Assembly: GCA_024346835.1 (NCBI GenBank)
Contig: AP024867.1
Coordinates: forward strand, 1,364,001 to 1,428,000
Reading direction: 5' to 3'
DNA length: 64,000 bases
Source of the DNA: Vibrio comitans
GTDB taxonomy: Bacteria; Pseudomonadota; Gammaproteobacteria; Enterobacterales; Vibrionaceae
The position numbers and the translations under genes are program-made. Positions 1 to 8,414 of this stretch are shown here, piece after piece. Position 1 is the first letter of the stretch. Every line of letters starts with the position of its first letter. The notes below the pieces were generated by a model. That model was not told the origin of the DNA and did not search any database. It saw only the letters and a list, made by a program, of their open reading frames with translations.

Positions 1-124
1 TGTCAGGATCTGAGGCATGAAACCCACAGGCGATATTCGCCATATCGATGTAGGGCATGATCTCGGCATCATTACCCATTGTCCATGAACCTAGGCTTTC
101 ACCCATATCACAATTCAGTTTCAT
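1..124 (-). CDS. pxpA: 5-oxoprolinase subunit A (LamB/YcsF family), partial
   Basis: Only the first 41 codons are inside the window; the gene runs off the left edge. The N-terminus starts MKLNCDMGESLG and continues to IACGFHASDPD, both typical of the LamB/YcsF family. PxpA is the subunit that, with PxpB and PxpC, cleaves the cyclic amide 5-oxoproline to glutamate using ATP in the cytoplasm. The start ATG at 122-124 is preceded by an AAGAGGAAG ribosome binding site. It is transcribed away from galE, with about 230 bases between the two starts. The family call is firm; completeness and the partner genes cannot be judged from here. Confidence 0.85.
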   Translation of the reverse strand, partial: MKLNCDMGESLGSWTMGNDAEIMPYIDMANIACGFHASDPD

Positions 125-353
125 CTCTTCCTCTTAGGCGCAGCTCGATATTAAGGTACTGACAGCAACTCTCTGATGTTGTTGCGGTTTATTCTATTCC
201 CTATGTTTCTCGTAAAGAATAACAATAAACAAGAGCGTTTGACCAATCTAGGGTTTGAATGCTGTTTTTTTAAGTACTTCTAACGTAATGAAAATTCAAA
301 ACTTAACAAAAATGAAGTACTCTTATGTATAAATCAATCAGTTGGTAAAACTC

Positions 354-1367
354 ATGAATGTACTTGTTACTGGCGGTATGGGCTATATTGGCAGCCATAC
401 CTGTATACAGCTTTTAGAAGCAGGGATGACACCTGTAATTTTTGACAACTTATATAACAGTAAGGCGAGCGTAAATCAGCGCATCAGCCTTGTTTCTGGC
501 CAAAATGTTGAGTTTGTTGAAGGTGATATCAGAGATAAAGCATTGCTCGTTAAAACAATGCAGCAACACAATATTGATGCGGTTATTCATTTTGCAGGCT
601 TGAAGGCCGTTGGTGAATCAGTGGCTAAACCGCTTGAGTATTACGACAATAACGTCAACGGCACCCTTGTGCTGGTGGATGCGGTGCGAGAGGCGGGTGT
701 TAAGACACTAGTGTTCTCTTCTTCTGCGACGGTTTATGGCGATCCTGCATCTGTGCCGATTACCGAAGATTTCCCTACAAGCGCTACCAACCCATACGGT
801 CGTAGTAAGCTAATGGTTGAAGAGTGTCTAACCGACTTTCAAGCAGCGAATCCAGATTGGAGTATTACGCTGTTACGCTATTTCAACCCTGTAGGCTCTC
901 ACCCAACAGGACATTTAGGTGAAGATCCTCAAGGCATCCCAAATAACCTAATGCCATTCGTATCTCAGGTTGCTGTTGGCCGTCGTGAATATCTTTCTGT
1001 ATTTGGTGATGACTACCCAACACCAGATGGCACAGGTGTGCGTGATTATATTCATGTTATGGATCTGTCAGATGGACATATTGCAGCGCTGCAAAAAGTA
1101 GGCAATGAATCAGGACTGCACATCTTTAACCTAGGCACAGGTAATGGTTCGAGTGTACTAGATATGGTGAAGGCCTTTGAACAAGCAAGCGGTACAACCA
1201 TTGCGTACAAGATTGCACCTCGTAGACCCGGTGATATTGCCGAGTGTTGGGCGGATCCTGCTAAGGCTGAAGCTGTTCTTGGTTGGAAAGCAACACGCAC
1301 TTTACAAGAAATGACCGAAGATACTTGGCGTTGGCAATCGGAAAATCCGAAGGGTTACCCCGAATAA
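354..1367 (+). CDS. galE: UDP-glucose 4-epimerase
   Basis: GalE interconverts UDP-glucose and UDP-galactose in the Leloir pathway and supplies UDP-galactose for surface polysaccharides. The 337-residue protein is an extended SDR enzyme. It has the NAD-binding GGMGYIG motif at residues 7-13, a catalytic Ser near 124, and the YxxxK pair at Tyr148 and Lys152 in NPYGRSK. Its length matches E. coli GalE (338). I chose the ATG at 354 rather than the in-frame TTG at 342, because the Rossmann strand begins right after this ATG; the ribosome site is weak for both. It stands alone, not in a gal operon, with only a tiny ORF before the next terminator. Confidence 0.93.
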   Translation: MNVLVTGGMGYIGSHTCIQLLEAGMTPVIFDNLYNSKASVNQRISLVSGQNVEFVEGDIRDKALLVKTMQQHNIDAVIHFAGLKAVGESVAKPLEYYDNNVNGTLVLVDAVREAGVKTLVFSSSATVYGDPASVPITEDFPTSATNPYGRSKLMVEECLTDFQAANPDWSITLLRYFNPVGSHPTGHLGEDPQGIPNNLMPFVSQVAVGRREYLSVFGDDYPTPDGTGVRDYIHVMDLSDGHIAALQKVGNESGLHIFNLGTGNGSSVLDMVKAFEQASGTTIAYKIAPRRPGDIAECWADPAKAEAVLGWKATRTLQEMTEDTWRWQSENPKGYPE

Positions 1368-1466
1368 TTCCGAATAAATAGATATTTTTTTCGCCACAGA
1401 GTGTTACAATTGTTTTTAGAATTTAACGAATCTTAATAACTCTTTGATATCAGGTGGTGAAACATT

Positions 1467-1544
1467 ATGGAATTAGCGCTAATCGTGACATTTATCGCAA
1501 CTTCAGTAGTAATGGTTACTAAAGAAATAAAAGCAAACAAATAA
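1467..1544 (+). CDS. possible 25-residue membrane peptide
   Basis: This short ORF reads MELALIVTFIATSVVMV followed by a lysine-rich tail TKEIKANK. It would be a single hydrophobic helix with a basic C-terminal end, as in many small bacterial membrane proteins. A purine-rich stretch CAGGTGGTGA lies 7-16 bases before the ATG, and a strong hairpin terminator follows 60 bases after the stop. It sits 100 bases after galE. There is no homology evidence; I do not recognise it. Translation is plausible but unproven. Confidence 0.45.
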   Translation: MELALIVTFIATSVVMVTKEIKANK

Positions 1545-1604
1545 GCTCGGTTTATTTTGCAATAATCCAACTTTTTGTTTTTCTTTTATCGATTGCAAAA
1601 TTCC

Positions 1605-1641
1605 AAAGCCAACTCCTTGTGAGTTGGCTTTCTCGTTTTTG
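1605..1641 (+). terminator. Rho-independent terminator after galE and the small ORF
   Basis: A perfect 11-bp stem (AAAGCCAACTC with GAGTTGGCTTT) has a 5-base loop and is followed by CTCGTTTTTGTT. It ends the galE transcript before the LysR gene. Confidence 0.85.
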
Positions 1642-1800
1642 TTACACTTTCATTTTACGTAAAGTCAAATGCTTATAGTGGTTTCTTCTCTAACCATTTC
1701 TTCGCGTTCTTTGTCTTGCTTCAATATATTTAATGAAATTCAGTGACTTTATGCGTCATGGTGATTAAATAGCATAAAATAAGCTTTGATAAGGACGTCA

Positions 1801-2688
1801 ATGATCTCGCCAATCACTCTTGAAGCCATGCATATCTTAGATGCAATCGATCGTCGTGGCAGTTTTTCAGCAGCGGCAGAAGAATTAAATCGAGCACCAT
1901 CATCTCTTAGTTACCAGATACAAAAACTTGAACAAGAGTTAGATCTGTTTATCTTTGATCGCTCTGGGCACAGGGCCGAACTAACTCCAGCCGGTAAGAT
2001 ACTGTTAGAGCAGGGCAGAGTCATACTCGCGGCTACTGCAGATATGATTAATGATGCCACCAGTCTGGCAAATGGTTGGGAGCTAGACCTAACGATAGCG
2101 TTTGATGGTGTTATTCCGGTGGGACATTTCTTCCCGCTTGTTGAAAAGCTGGCAAAACAAAGCAAAACACGCTTGAAACTTCAAGAAGAGATACTCGCAG
2201 GGGGGTGGGAAGCTTTGGCTTATGATCGCGCAGATATTCTTGTCGCTCCAATGACGGATATTTCCCTGCCTGAAGCAAAAATTGAAACAATAGGCACCAT
2301 TGGCTTAACTTGGGTTGCCGCTCCTGGTCATTTTGTGCATAAACGCGCGGGTGAGTTCGATCAAGAGGCGCAATCGAACTATCGCGTCATTGCTATCGCA
2401 GACTCCGCAAGAACTAAACCTACTCGCAGTATCAATGTATTTGAGAAACAGCCGCGCCTTACGGTGACCAATTTCGCCTCCAAGATAGAGGCATTAGAAA
2501 GTGGTCTAGGTATTGGAACAATACCGTCACATATTGCAAAAGCCAAAATAGAGGCTGGCCTTCTTAAGCAGATCAATGGCAGTAAAGAACATGAGCTACC
2601 TATCATCATGGCGTGGAAGCGAAATCAAATGGGCAAGGCAAAAAGCTGGATGATTCGTAACCTGCCCAAACAATGGAGCCTTAAGTGA
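1801..2688 (+). CDS. LysR-family transcriptional regulator (YhaJ-like)
   Basis: This is a 295-residue LysR-type regulator. The N-terminal winged HTH covers about residues 5-65, with the family pattern RRGSFSAAAEELNRAPSSLS and KLEQELDLFIF. The rest is a periplasmic-binding-protein-like effector domain, ending in a basic WKRNQMGKAKSW stretch. It resembles YhaJ-type regulators by overall look, but the effector cannot be read. The start is set at the ATG at 1801, which has AAGGA at 1791-1795; an upstream TTG at 1786 in frame overlaps that site and is unlikely. It converges on the acetyltransferase gene, so neither neighbour points to a divergent target. Confidence 0.85.
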   Translation: MISPITLEAMHILDAIDRRGSFSAAAEELNRAPSSLSYQIQKLEQELDLFIFDRSGHRAELTPAGKILLEQGRVILAATADMINDATSLANGWELDLTIAFDGVIPVGHFFPLVEKLAKQSKTRLKLQEEILAGGWEALAYDRADILVAPMTDISLPEAKIETIGTIGLTWVAAPGHFVHKRAGEFDQEAQSNYRVIAIADSARTKPTRSINVFEKQPRLTVTNFASKIEALESGLGIGTIPSHIAKAKIEAGLLKQINGSKEHELPIIMAWKRNQMGKAKSWMIRNLPKQWSLK

Positions 2689-2708
2689 TGGTAGGCATCG
2701 CTTAAGGC
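2678..2708. terminator. hairpin between convergent genes
   Basis: Arms of 13 bases (GCCTTAAGTGATG and CATCGCTTAAGGC, one G-T pair) flank a 5-base loop. The LysR stop codon TGA (2686-2688) lies inside the left arm. No T-run follows on either strand, so terminator function is uncertain. Confidence 0.45.
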
Positions 2709-2727
2709 GCTATCTGGTGAGAAACAT

Positions 2728-5103
2728 TTAAAGGGGTAGCGCCATCTCTACAACGCCTTCTTCAAAGTCTACATGAGCGGAGAAGCCTAGTTTTTGTGCA
2801 AGTGTCACCATGCCTTTATTCGATGGCATGGTCATACCTTCTATCCGAGCGATCCCCTTATCCTTGCAGTAATCAATGATAGCCTGCATCAGTATACGAC
2901 CCAATCCTTGTCCTTTCATGTCTGAGCGGATAAGGACAGCGAACTCTGCGCTGTTACTTCTAATATCGGTAATAGCTCGTACGACACCGATAATTTGTGA
3001 TTCTTTTTCTAAGACCAGTGCCATCTCTCTGTCGTAATCAATCTGCGTTAAGTTGGCGAGTGCCTGATGGTCAAACTCACCGACATCACTAAAGAATCGC
3101 TTATACAGATCCTCTTTACTGACATTATTAATAAACTGGGCATGTAGTGGTTCATCCTCAGGTCGTATTGGACGTAGCAAAGCTTCACTAGCGTCTTTGA
3201 GGGTCACTATAGATTCAAGCTCAATAGGGTATGGCCTTATGGCTAAGACGCGATTGTGGTTTTCGCCAAGCTCAATGGATTGCGGTTCAAGTTTGAGATG
3301 CCCGGATTCATCAAACGTGCCGCTAAGGTGTATGGATTGGATCTCTGTCAAATCCACAATAAGCTGAGAAAATCTCACCAGTGTCTGTGTTAGGGAGGCA
3401 AATTGTCCTGTGCTGACAGGCGCTAGAGCTGAGCGCCTCAATGCTTTTTTAATGAGAGTTTCTGCCAGTTTTTGGTTTAATGGGGGAAACCCTGCGACAA
3501 ATTGTTTATCACAGACTTCCCCCTTGCGACCTAACAGTATCACTGGCCCAAAGGTGGCGTCGCATTGAAGATGCAAGGTGACATCGGTAGCTAGTGCCTG
3601 ATCTGTTTCAATTTGATAGCAATTCAACAGCTGTGCAGTCTTATCGGTTGAAAGTGTATCAGTGGGGCTTAACGTTAATATTTGCTTAGCTTTAAGTACG
3701 GCTTCTGCCTCGTGTTCGATAGAAAGCGGAGTCTCCATCAACTGAACTTGGCTCGCTCGGTAACGAACAAGGTGCATAAACGCCATTACACTACTTTCTG
3801 GAGTGCGGTAGGTAGGCACACCATGCTTTGAAAATAGACTTCTTGCTTCTTTAGCCGACGTTTCACCAAGCCAATTAGTCAGGAGGTTAACCCGCCTTTT
3901 ATTGGGATGCTTCTGATAGATCTCGAGTATCTTAGTTGCAGTGTTCAGTGGATCAGCAATGGCAGAAGGGCTAAACATGATAAGGATTGCGTCCATGTCT
4001 TTGCTATCTAATAACTGACTAAATGCCCTCAGCAATTTACTGCTTTGCATGTCCCCTGAGAGATCTATAGGGTTAATGGTGCACTCGTTTGAAATCTTAC
4101 CGAGCGCAGTTATTGTTTCCTCTGAAAACTCAGCCAGTTTCCCGCCTAAGTGGTTCAGAACATCACTGGCAATAACAGCAGGCCCAGAGCCGTTGCTTAT
4201 CATCGCCAGGCGCTTGCCTTTAAGTGGAATAGAGTGAGTTAGAGTTTCTGCTGCGGCAAATAATTCATGAGTGGAATGCACGCGTAAAAGACCACAGCGA
4301 TCGAAGGCAGAGTCATACACTATGTTAAGAGACTTGCTCCCGCCATGGTGCAACATAGAGAGTTCTTTACCCACTTGAGAGCGTGCCCCTTTGAGAACTA
4401 ATACTCTTTTATTACGAGCAGCAGCACGAGCTGCTGACATAAAGCGTCTCGCATCTTGAATATGCTCGACATATAAGAGAATCGCTTCTGTTTTACTGTG
4501 CATGGACAAATAGTCTATGACTTCAGAAACATTTACATCCGCCATACTGCCGATAGAGACAAACGCAGAAAAGCCAATTTCCTTATCATTAGCCCAATCG
4601 AGAACCGTAGTTGCAATTGCACCGGACTGAGAAATAAAGGCGATTTTACCTGGCTGCACACTTACCGGTGAAAGAGAGGCGTTTAGGTTAGTCCAAGGCA
4701 TACAGATGCCTAAACTGTTTGGTCCTATCATTCTTATGTTGTGTTGCTTGGAAAGGCGCTTGATATCAATTGCGTGCGCTTCATCAAATAGAGCATTTGC
4801 GATTAAAATAGCGGCTCTAATTCCTTTACTATCAAGCTCGCTAAATAAAGTAGAAAGTTCTTGATGATCGATACACACAATGGCCAGTTCTGGAATCAAG
4901 GGCAGAGATTCAAGGTTGGGATAACACAGCACCCCGGAAACAGAGGTGTGGTTTGGATTCACGGGCAACACGGTCCCGTTGAAGCCAGAATGGAGTAGGT
5001 TATCAACAATGACCTTACCTGGAGACATAGGTCGATTTGACGCACCGATAACGGCAATTGCATTTGGGTTAAACAGCGAATCCATCGGGCTCATACTTGT
5101 CAT
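2728..5103 (-). CDS. Pat/PatZ-type protein acetyltransferase (CoA-binding, succinyl-CoA-ligase-like and GNAT domains)
   Basis: Enzymes of this family acetylate lysines of metabolic proteins such as acetyl-CoA synthetase, using acetyl-CoA. Domains in order: CoA-binding Rossmann domain (about 5-130, with IAVIGASNRPMSPGK), succinyl-CoA ligase-like domains (about 140-460), a shortened ATP-grasp remnant (about 470-615), and a C-terminal GNAT domain (about 635-790) with the acetyl-CoA motif SDMKGQGLGRILMQ. At 791 residues it is about 95 shorter than E. coli PatZ (886). The loss falls in the ATP-grasp part: after CYQIETDQALATD the chain jumps to FGPVILLGRKGE. The start may be the ATG at 5094, which has a better-spaced AGAGGA than the one at 5103. 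It is monocistronic and faces LysR. Confidence 0.85.
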   Translation of the reverse strand: MTSMSPMDSLFNPNAIAVIGASNRPMSPGKVIVDNLLHSGFNGTVLPVNPNHTSVSGVLCYPNLESLPLIPELAIVCIDHQELSTLFSELDSKGIRAAILIANALFDEAHAIDIKRLSKQHNIRMIGPNSLGICMPWTNLNASLSPVSVQPGKIAFISQSGAIATTVLDWANDKEIGFSAFVSIGSMADVNVSEVIDYLSMHSKTEAILLYVEHIQDARRFMSAARAAARNKRVLVLKGARSQVGKELSMLHHGGSKSLNIVYDSAFDRCGLLRVHSTHELFAAAETLTHSIPLKGKRLAMISNGSGPAVIASDVLNHLGGKLAEFSEETITALGKISNECTINPIDLSGDMQSSKLLRAFSQLLDSKDMDAILIMFSPSAIADPLNTATKILEIYQKHPNKRRVNLLTNWLGETSAKEARSLFSKHGVPTYRTPESSVMAFMHLVRYRASQVQLMETPLSIEHEAEAVLKAKQILTLSPTDTLSTDKTAQLLNCYQIETDQALATDVTLHLQCDATFGPVILLGRKGEVCDKQFVAGFPPLNQKLAETLIKKALRRSALAPVSTGQFASLTQTLVRFSQLIVDLTEIQSIHLSGTFDESGHLKLEPQSIELGENHNRVLAIRPYPIELESIVTLKDASEALLRPIRPEDEPLHAQFINNVSKEDLYKRFFSDVGEFDHQALANLTQIDYDREMALVLEKESQIIGVVRAITDIRSNSAEFAVLIRSDMKGQGLGRILMQAIIDYCKDKGIARIEGMTMPSNKGMVTLAQKLGFSAHVDFEEGVVEMALPL

Positions 5104-5296
5104 TCCTCTGTATCGTATCTGTTTAATTTTAAAGCTGTTTCAGCAACTAGTGTGACATTTTTAAGCGCTTCGTCGGTTAAAGGCTGAAAACTGAGCCGTT
5201 GATCACGTCAAATTGCATTTAGGTACCCCCTTACCCTTGATTATGCAACCGATGATGGGCATGATTTTCAGAACTAAGTGCGTAAGAGAATTAAAA

Positions 5297-5842
5297 ATGA
5301 AAAAAACCGCAATTGTATCATTGGCGTTATTATTGGCTGCATGTAGCTCAAGCGACTACGAATCTGATGTTCAATCAGAAAGCTATCAAGAGAATTATCA
5401 GAGCAATCAAACAGAGGTTGATGAGAGCAAAGCTGAGATCGTTGAAGAAGATGTTACTGTTGTTGAAGAACAAGCTTCTGATATCGAAGAGCAAGAAGTA
5501 ATGGACACTGAAGACGCAGCTTCGGATTCAGAAGTTCAACAAGAGACATCTGCATCAGCACCAACAGAAGGTTTCTCTATTCAGCTAGCGACGATCTCCG
5601 ATGAAGAGAAAGCAAAAGCTTTTGCTAAAGCACTAAATACAGAATCAGCTTTATGGCTACAGGCAAAAGAGATCAATGATAAGCCTGTTTACTCTGTTTT
5701 GATGGGTGACTTTGGCGATTATGATGAAGCTAAAGCAGCGGTAGCTGCACTTCCTGAGGGACTGCAAAAACTTCAGCCATTCGTTAAAAACTTTACTGAT
5801 AAAGAATTAGCAGCAACAGACAGCTTCCAGCTGTTAAAATAA
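5297..5842 (+). CDS. SPOR-domain lipoprotein
   Basis: This 181-residue protein starts MKKTAIVSLALLLAACSSS, a lipoprotein signal with the lipobox LAAC. An acidic, low-complexity linker (about residues 25-100, rich in Glu, Ser and Val) leads to a C-terminal SPOR domain (about 105-175) with FSIQLATISDEEKAKAFA. SPOR domains bind denuded septal peptidoglycan, so a division-site or envelope role is likely. The start at 5297 has AAGAGAA upstream; the longer reading frame from 5213 lacks a signal peptide and is rejected. It is followed 30 bases later by ddl, which also acts in peptidoglycan metabolism. Confidence 0.8.
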   Translation: MKKTAIVSLALLLAACSSSDYESDVQSESYQENYQSNQTEVDESKAEIVEEDVTVVEEQASDIEEQEVMDTEDAASDSEVQQETSASAPTEGFSIQLATISDEEKAKAFAKALNTESALWLQAKEINDKPVYSVLMGDFGDYDEAKAAVAALPEGLQKLQPFVKNFTDKELAATDSFQLLK

Positions 5843-5872
5843 CTATTACTAAGATTGATTGGGTTTATCTAG

Positions 5873-6865
5873 ATGTCGAACATTAATATTCTTTTGCTTT
5901 GTGGCGGCGGTTCCTCAGAGCATGAGGTGTCTTTGATTTCAGCTGACTATGTACAACAGCAACTGGAAACTACAACCGGTTTTAACGTTATCCGCGTTGA
6001 AATCACTAGTGAGAACTGGCGCAACCAACAAGGCCAGGATTGCTATCTAGACATACACTCAGCTGAGCTAGTGGAAGGGGACGATCGCTGTAAGATTGAT
6101 TATATCGTCCCTTGTATTCATGGCTACCCTGGAGAAACTGGCGATATACAGTCAATGTTTGAGCTATCAGGAATCCCATACTTTGGATGTGGTCCTGAAG
6201 CGAGCAGCAACAGCTTTAATAAAATCACTTCTAAGCTTTGGTATGACGCGATCGGTGTTAAAAACACGCCTTATTTGTTCTTAACAGAGAACAATCAAGA
6301 CAGTGTTCAGAAAACAGCAGAAGCCTTTAACGACTGGGGTGGTTTGTTTGTTAAGGCGGCTCGTCAAGGTTCATCGGTTGGCTGTTACAAGGTCACGGAT
6401 GTTCAAGGCGTTGAGCGAGCGGTTAGCGATGCATTTAACTATTCCGAGCAGGTTTTGGTAGAAAAAGCAGTAAAACCAAGAGAACTCGAGGTTGCTGCGT
6501 ATGAATATCAGGGTGAACTATTCATCACGCCACCAGGAGAGGTCATTGCCCCTTCTGATACCTTCTATTCTTACGAAGAGAAGTACAGCTCAGATAGTCA
6601 CTCTACGACTGAGATTGTGGCAAAGGATTTAACCCAAGAGCAGCTTGAACTGATAGCGCAATACTCGCGAAAAGTGTTTGTACAGATGGGTCTTAAAGAC
6701 CTGTCTCGAATCGACTTCTTCTTGACCGAAGAGGGCGAGATATACCTCAATGAAGTAAATACCTTTCCAGGCATGACACCAATCTCAATGTTCCCTAAAA
6801 TGCTGAGCAACAACGGTCATAGTTTTTCAGACTACCTAGCACAAGCGGTGAAAACCGCTCTTTAG
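5873..6865 (+). CDS. ddl: D-alanine--D-alanine ligase
   Basis: Ddl joins two D-alanines with ATP to make the dipeptide used by MurF in peptidoglycan precursor synthesis. The 330-residue protein opens with LLLCGGGSSEHEVSLIS, the conserved N-terminal ligase motif, and has ATP-grasp elements FVKAARQGSSVGC and EVNTFPGMTPISMFPKM near the C-terminus, where the metal-binding Glu and Asn sit. The length fits the family. It follows the SPOR lipoprotein by 30 bases on the same strand and may be co-transcribed with it. The gene lies outside a division and cell wall cluster, as I recall for V. cholerae chromosome II. Confidence 0.95.
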   Translation: MSNINILLLCGGGSSEHEVSLISADYVQQQLETTTGFNVIRVEITSENWRNQQGQDCYLDIHSAELVEGDDRCKIDYIVPCIHGYPGETGDIQSMFELSGIPYFGCGPEASSNSFNKITSKLWYDAIGVKNTPYLFLTENNQDSVQKTAEAFNDWGGLFVKAARQGSSVGCYKVTDVQGVERAVSDAFNYSEQVLVEKAVKPRELEVAAYEYQGELFITPPGEVIAPSDTFYSYEEKYSSDSHSTTEIVAKDLTQEQLELIAQYSRKVFVQMGLKDLSRIDFFLTEEGEIYLNEVNTFPGMTPISMFPKMLSNNGHSFSDYLAQAVKTAL

Positions 6866-6873
6866 AGCGCGAA

Positions 6874-7839
6874 TCAATCCCAAGGTTTTATCACCTTGAA
6901 TTTAAGCCTTTCACTGTCTGCCAATACCTGTTTACCCAAGTATTGAGCAGGCATTGCAGGGCTTATCCATCGTCCAAAGTCGGTAATATCTTTTACCCCA
7001 TATCCTTGTTTAGCCAGCTCTTTTGCAGCACCCACGCGTGCTGACTGCCCTGATAGCTTAAGAGATAATCCTAGCTGAGTTTCTGTGGATCTAAATACAC
7101 GATAAATCGACGATGCATCGAGCGCGTCATCGCCTATATTGCCATGACGGTCGATACGCCTGAATAGTGGACCAAGGTGGTTGGGGATCATTAGCAACCA
7201 ACGCTTGACGATTTCACTGCTTGCTGACGAAAGCTGATAGGTGTTGTCGTTGATGTTGATATTGATTGGGCTGTCATCAAGTAATTCAAACTGAACTTGA
7301 TGAAACAGAAGGGCTCTTAGTTCACTTCGCTTCATAGCACATTCAAACATCACCGACAAAATGGCTGCATCTCTTAGTTGCTTGAGACTACTTTCAGCAT
7401 CCAGTTGCTGGTGAATCTCTTTTAGATGCTGCGAGTTAAACGCCTCTGCTTGCTTGGCGTCTCCTTTTTTATCTAAACGAAGTTGAGCCAGTAACATCTT
7501 CACTTGTCGATGATTGCAGGGATCAGGGAACTCGTGAAAGCGGTGTACAAGACCGAGTGTTATAACCATTCTTTTTAGCGTGGCGTATTTTCTGCTTTCA
7601 CTTTGTTTCTCTAGAAAAAGGCGAACGGCAGTCGTAGAAGCGGGAAGTGTCGAAACCTTACGTTGACCACAGAATTCAACAAAGTGGTTCCAGTCGTTAA
7701 ACATAGAAAGCAAAGAGTTACGACTATATTGTTGTTGAGTAAGGTTGTCGAAGTCATCGAGCGTTACTCGCTTATTAAACAAGGCACAGCTTTGCCTTTT
7801 GACCTGTGGATCGGTAATTGGAATACACTTCTTTCTCAT
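6874..7839 (-). CDS. tyrosine recombinase/integrase-like protein with altered active site
   Basis: The 321-residue protein has the two-domain layout of tyrosine recombinases: an N-terminal core-binding SAM-like domain (about 25-125) and a catalytic domain (about 135-315). The nucleophile appears as Tyr300 in PAMPAQYLG, the box III Trp as W291 in GRW, and the box II Arg as R268 in SGQSARVGAA. Two active-site positions differ from consensus: box I reads AMKRSEL (Lys170 where the family usually has Arg) and box II begins with Gln265 instead of His. It converges on ddl with 8 bases between stops and diverges from yciH. No attachment-site repeats or cargo were seen, so this looks like a resident gene rather than an active island. 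Confidence 0.75.
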   Translation of the reverse strand: MRKKCIPITDPQVKRQSCALFNKRVTLDDFDNLTQQQYSRNSLLSMFNDWNHFVEFCGQRKVSTLPASTTAVRLFLEKQSESRKYATLKRMVITLGLVHRFHEFPDPCNHRQVKMLLAQLRLDKKGDAKQAEAFNSQHLKEIHQQLDAESSLKQLRDAAILSVMFECAMKRSELRALLFHQVQFELLDDSPINININDNTYQLSSASSEIVKRWLLMIPNHLGPLFRRIDRHGNIGDDALDASSIYRVFRSTETQLGLSLKLSGQSARVGAAKELAKQGYGVKDITDFGRWISPAMPAQYLGKQVLADSERLKFKVIKPWD

Positions 7840-8005
7840 TATGATGCACTATAACTAATTTGTGTTTGATAGTTATAATAGCTATTAACACACTGATTGG
7901 AAACACTAATTAAGCGTTATTCTTTCAAGGCAATAGATATCGGTGTTTAACCTTCTGCCTAATCAATGGTAAAATTGCTTCATAACTTCACAGATAAGGC
8001 ATGTT

Positions 8006-8317
8006 ATGTCTCTTGTATATTCAACCGAAGTCGGGCGCATCAAGCCTGAAGAAGAAAAAGTAGAGCGCCCAAAGGGCGATGGTGTAGTGCGCATTCAACG
8101 TCAAACTAAAGGCCGAAAAGGCAAGGGCGTTTGCCTAGTCACTGGTTTAGATATGGACGATGTAGGCCTTAAGCTAATGGCGGCAGAACTTAAAAAAGTG
8201 TGTGGCTGTGGCGGTTCAGTAAAAGACGGTGTTATCGAAATCCAGGGTGACAGTCGAGACAAGATCAAAGCGCACCTAGAGAAAAAAGGCCATACCGTTA
8301 AACTGGCTGGCGGCTAA
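8006..8317 (+). CDS. yciH: SUI1-family translation factor YciH
   Basis: YciH is the bacterial relative of eukaryotic initiation factor eIF1. It binds the 30S subunit and is thought to check initiation or damp translation under stress. The 103-residue protein matches the family length. It has a flexible N-terminus (MSLVYSTEVGRI) followed by the SUI1 fold (about 25-100) with VCLVTGLDMDD, LKKVCGCGGSVKDG and IEIQGDSRDKI. It is monocistronic, divergent from the recombinase-like gene, and ends in a strong terminator shared with the purine permease gene on the other strand. Confidence 0.93.
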   Translation: MSLVYSTEVGRIKPEEEKVERPKGDGVVRIQRQTKGRKGKGVCLVTGLDMDDVGLKLMAAELKKVCGCGGSVKDGVIEIQGDSRDKIKAHLEKKGHTVKLAGG

Positions 8318-8335
8318 ATTAGTGAATTGAAATCA

Positions 8336-8370
8336 AAAAGGCCGACACTAATAAATAGTGTCGGCCTTTT
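8336..8370. terminator. bidirectional Rho-independent terminator
   Basis: A perfect 15-bp stem (AAAAGGCCGACACTA with TAGTGTCGGCCTTTT) has a 5-base loop and A/T-runs on both sides. It serves yciH on plus and the purine permease gene on minus. Confidence 0.92.
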
Positions 8371-8414
8371 TATTACTTATCAGGTAGTTACTTGAGTGAC
8401 AATGTCACTTAAAA

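Noticed and set aside
342..353. Upstream TTG start of galE
   Set aside because: The SDR strand begins right after the ATG at 354; the extra four codons have no family support.
1052..1300. Minus-strand ORF inside galE
   Set aside because: It is a shadow of galE; no ribosome site and no recognisable domain.
5213..5296. N-terminal extension of the SPOR lipoprotein
   Set aside because: It would bury the lipoprotein signal 28 residues inside the protein; the ATG at 5297 has its own ribosome site.
6874..7839. Genomic island or prophage tied to the integrase-like gene
   Set aside because: Neighbours ddl and yciH are housekeeping genes, no direct repeats or phage genes were seen, and the active site is altered.
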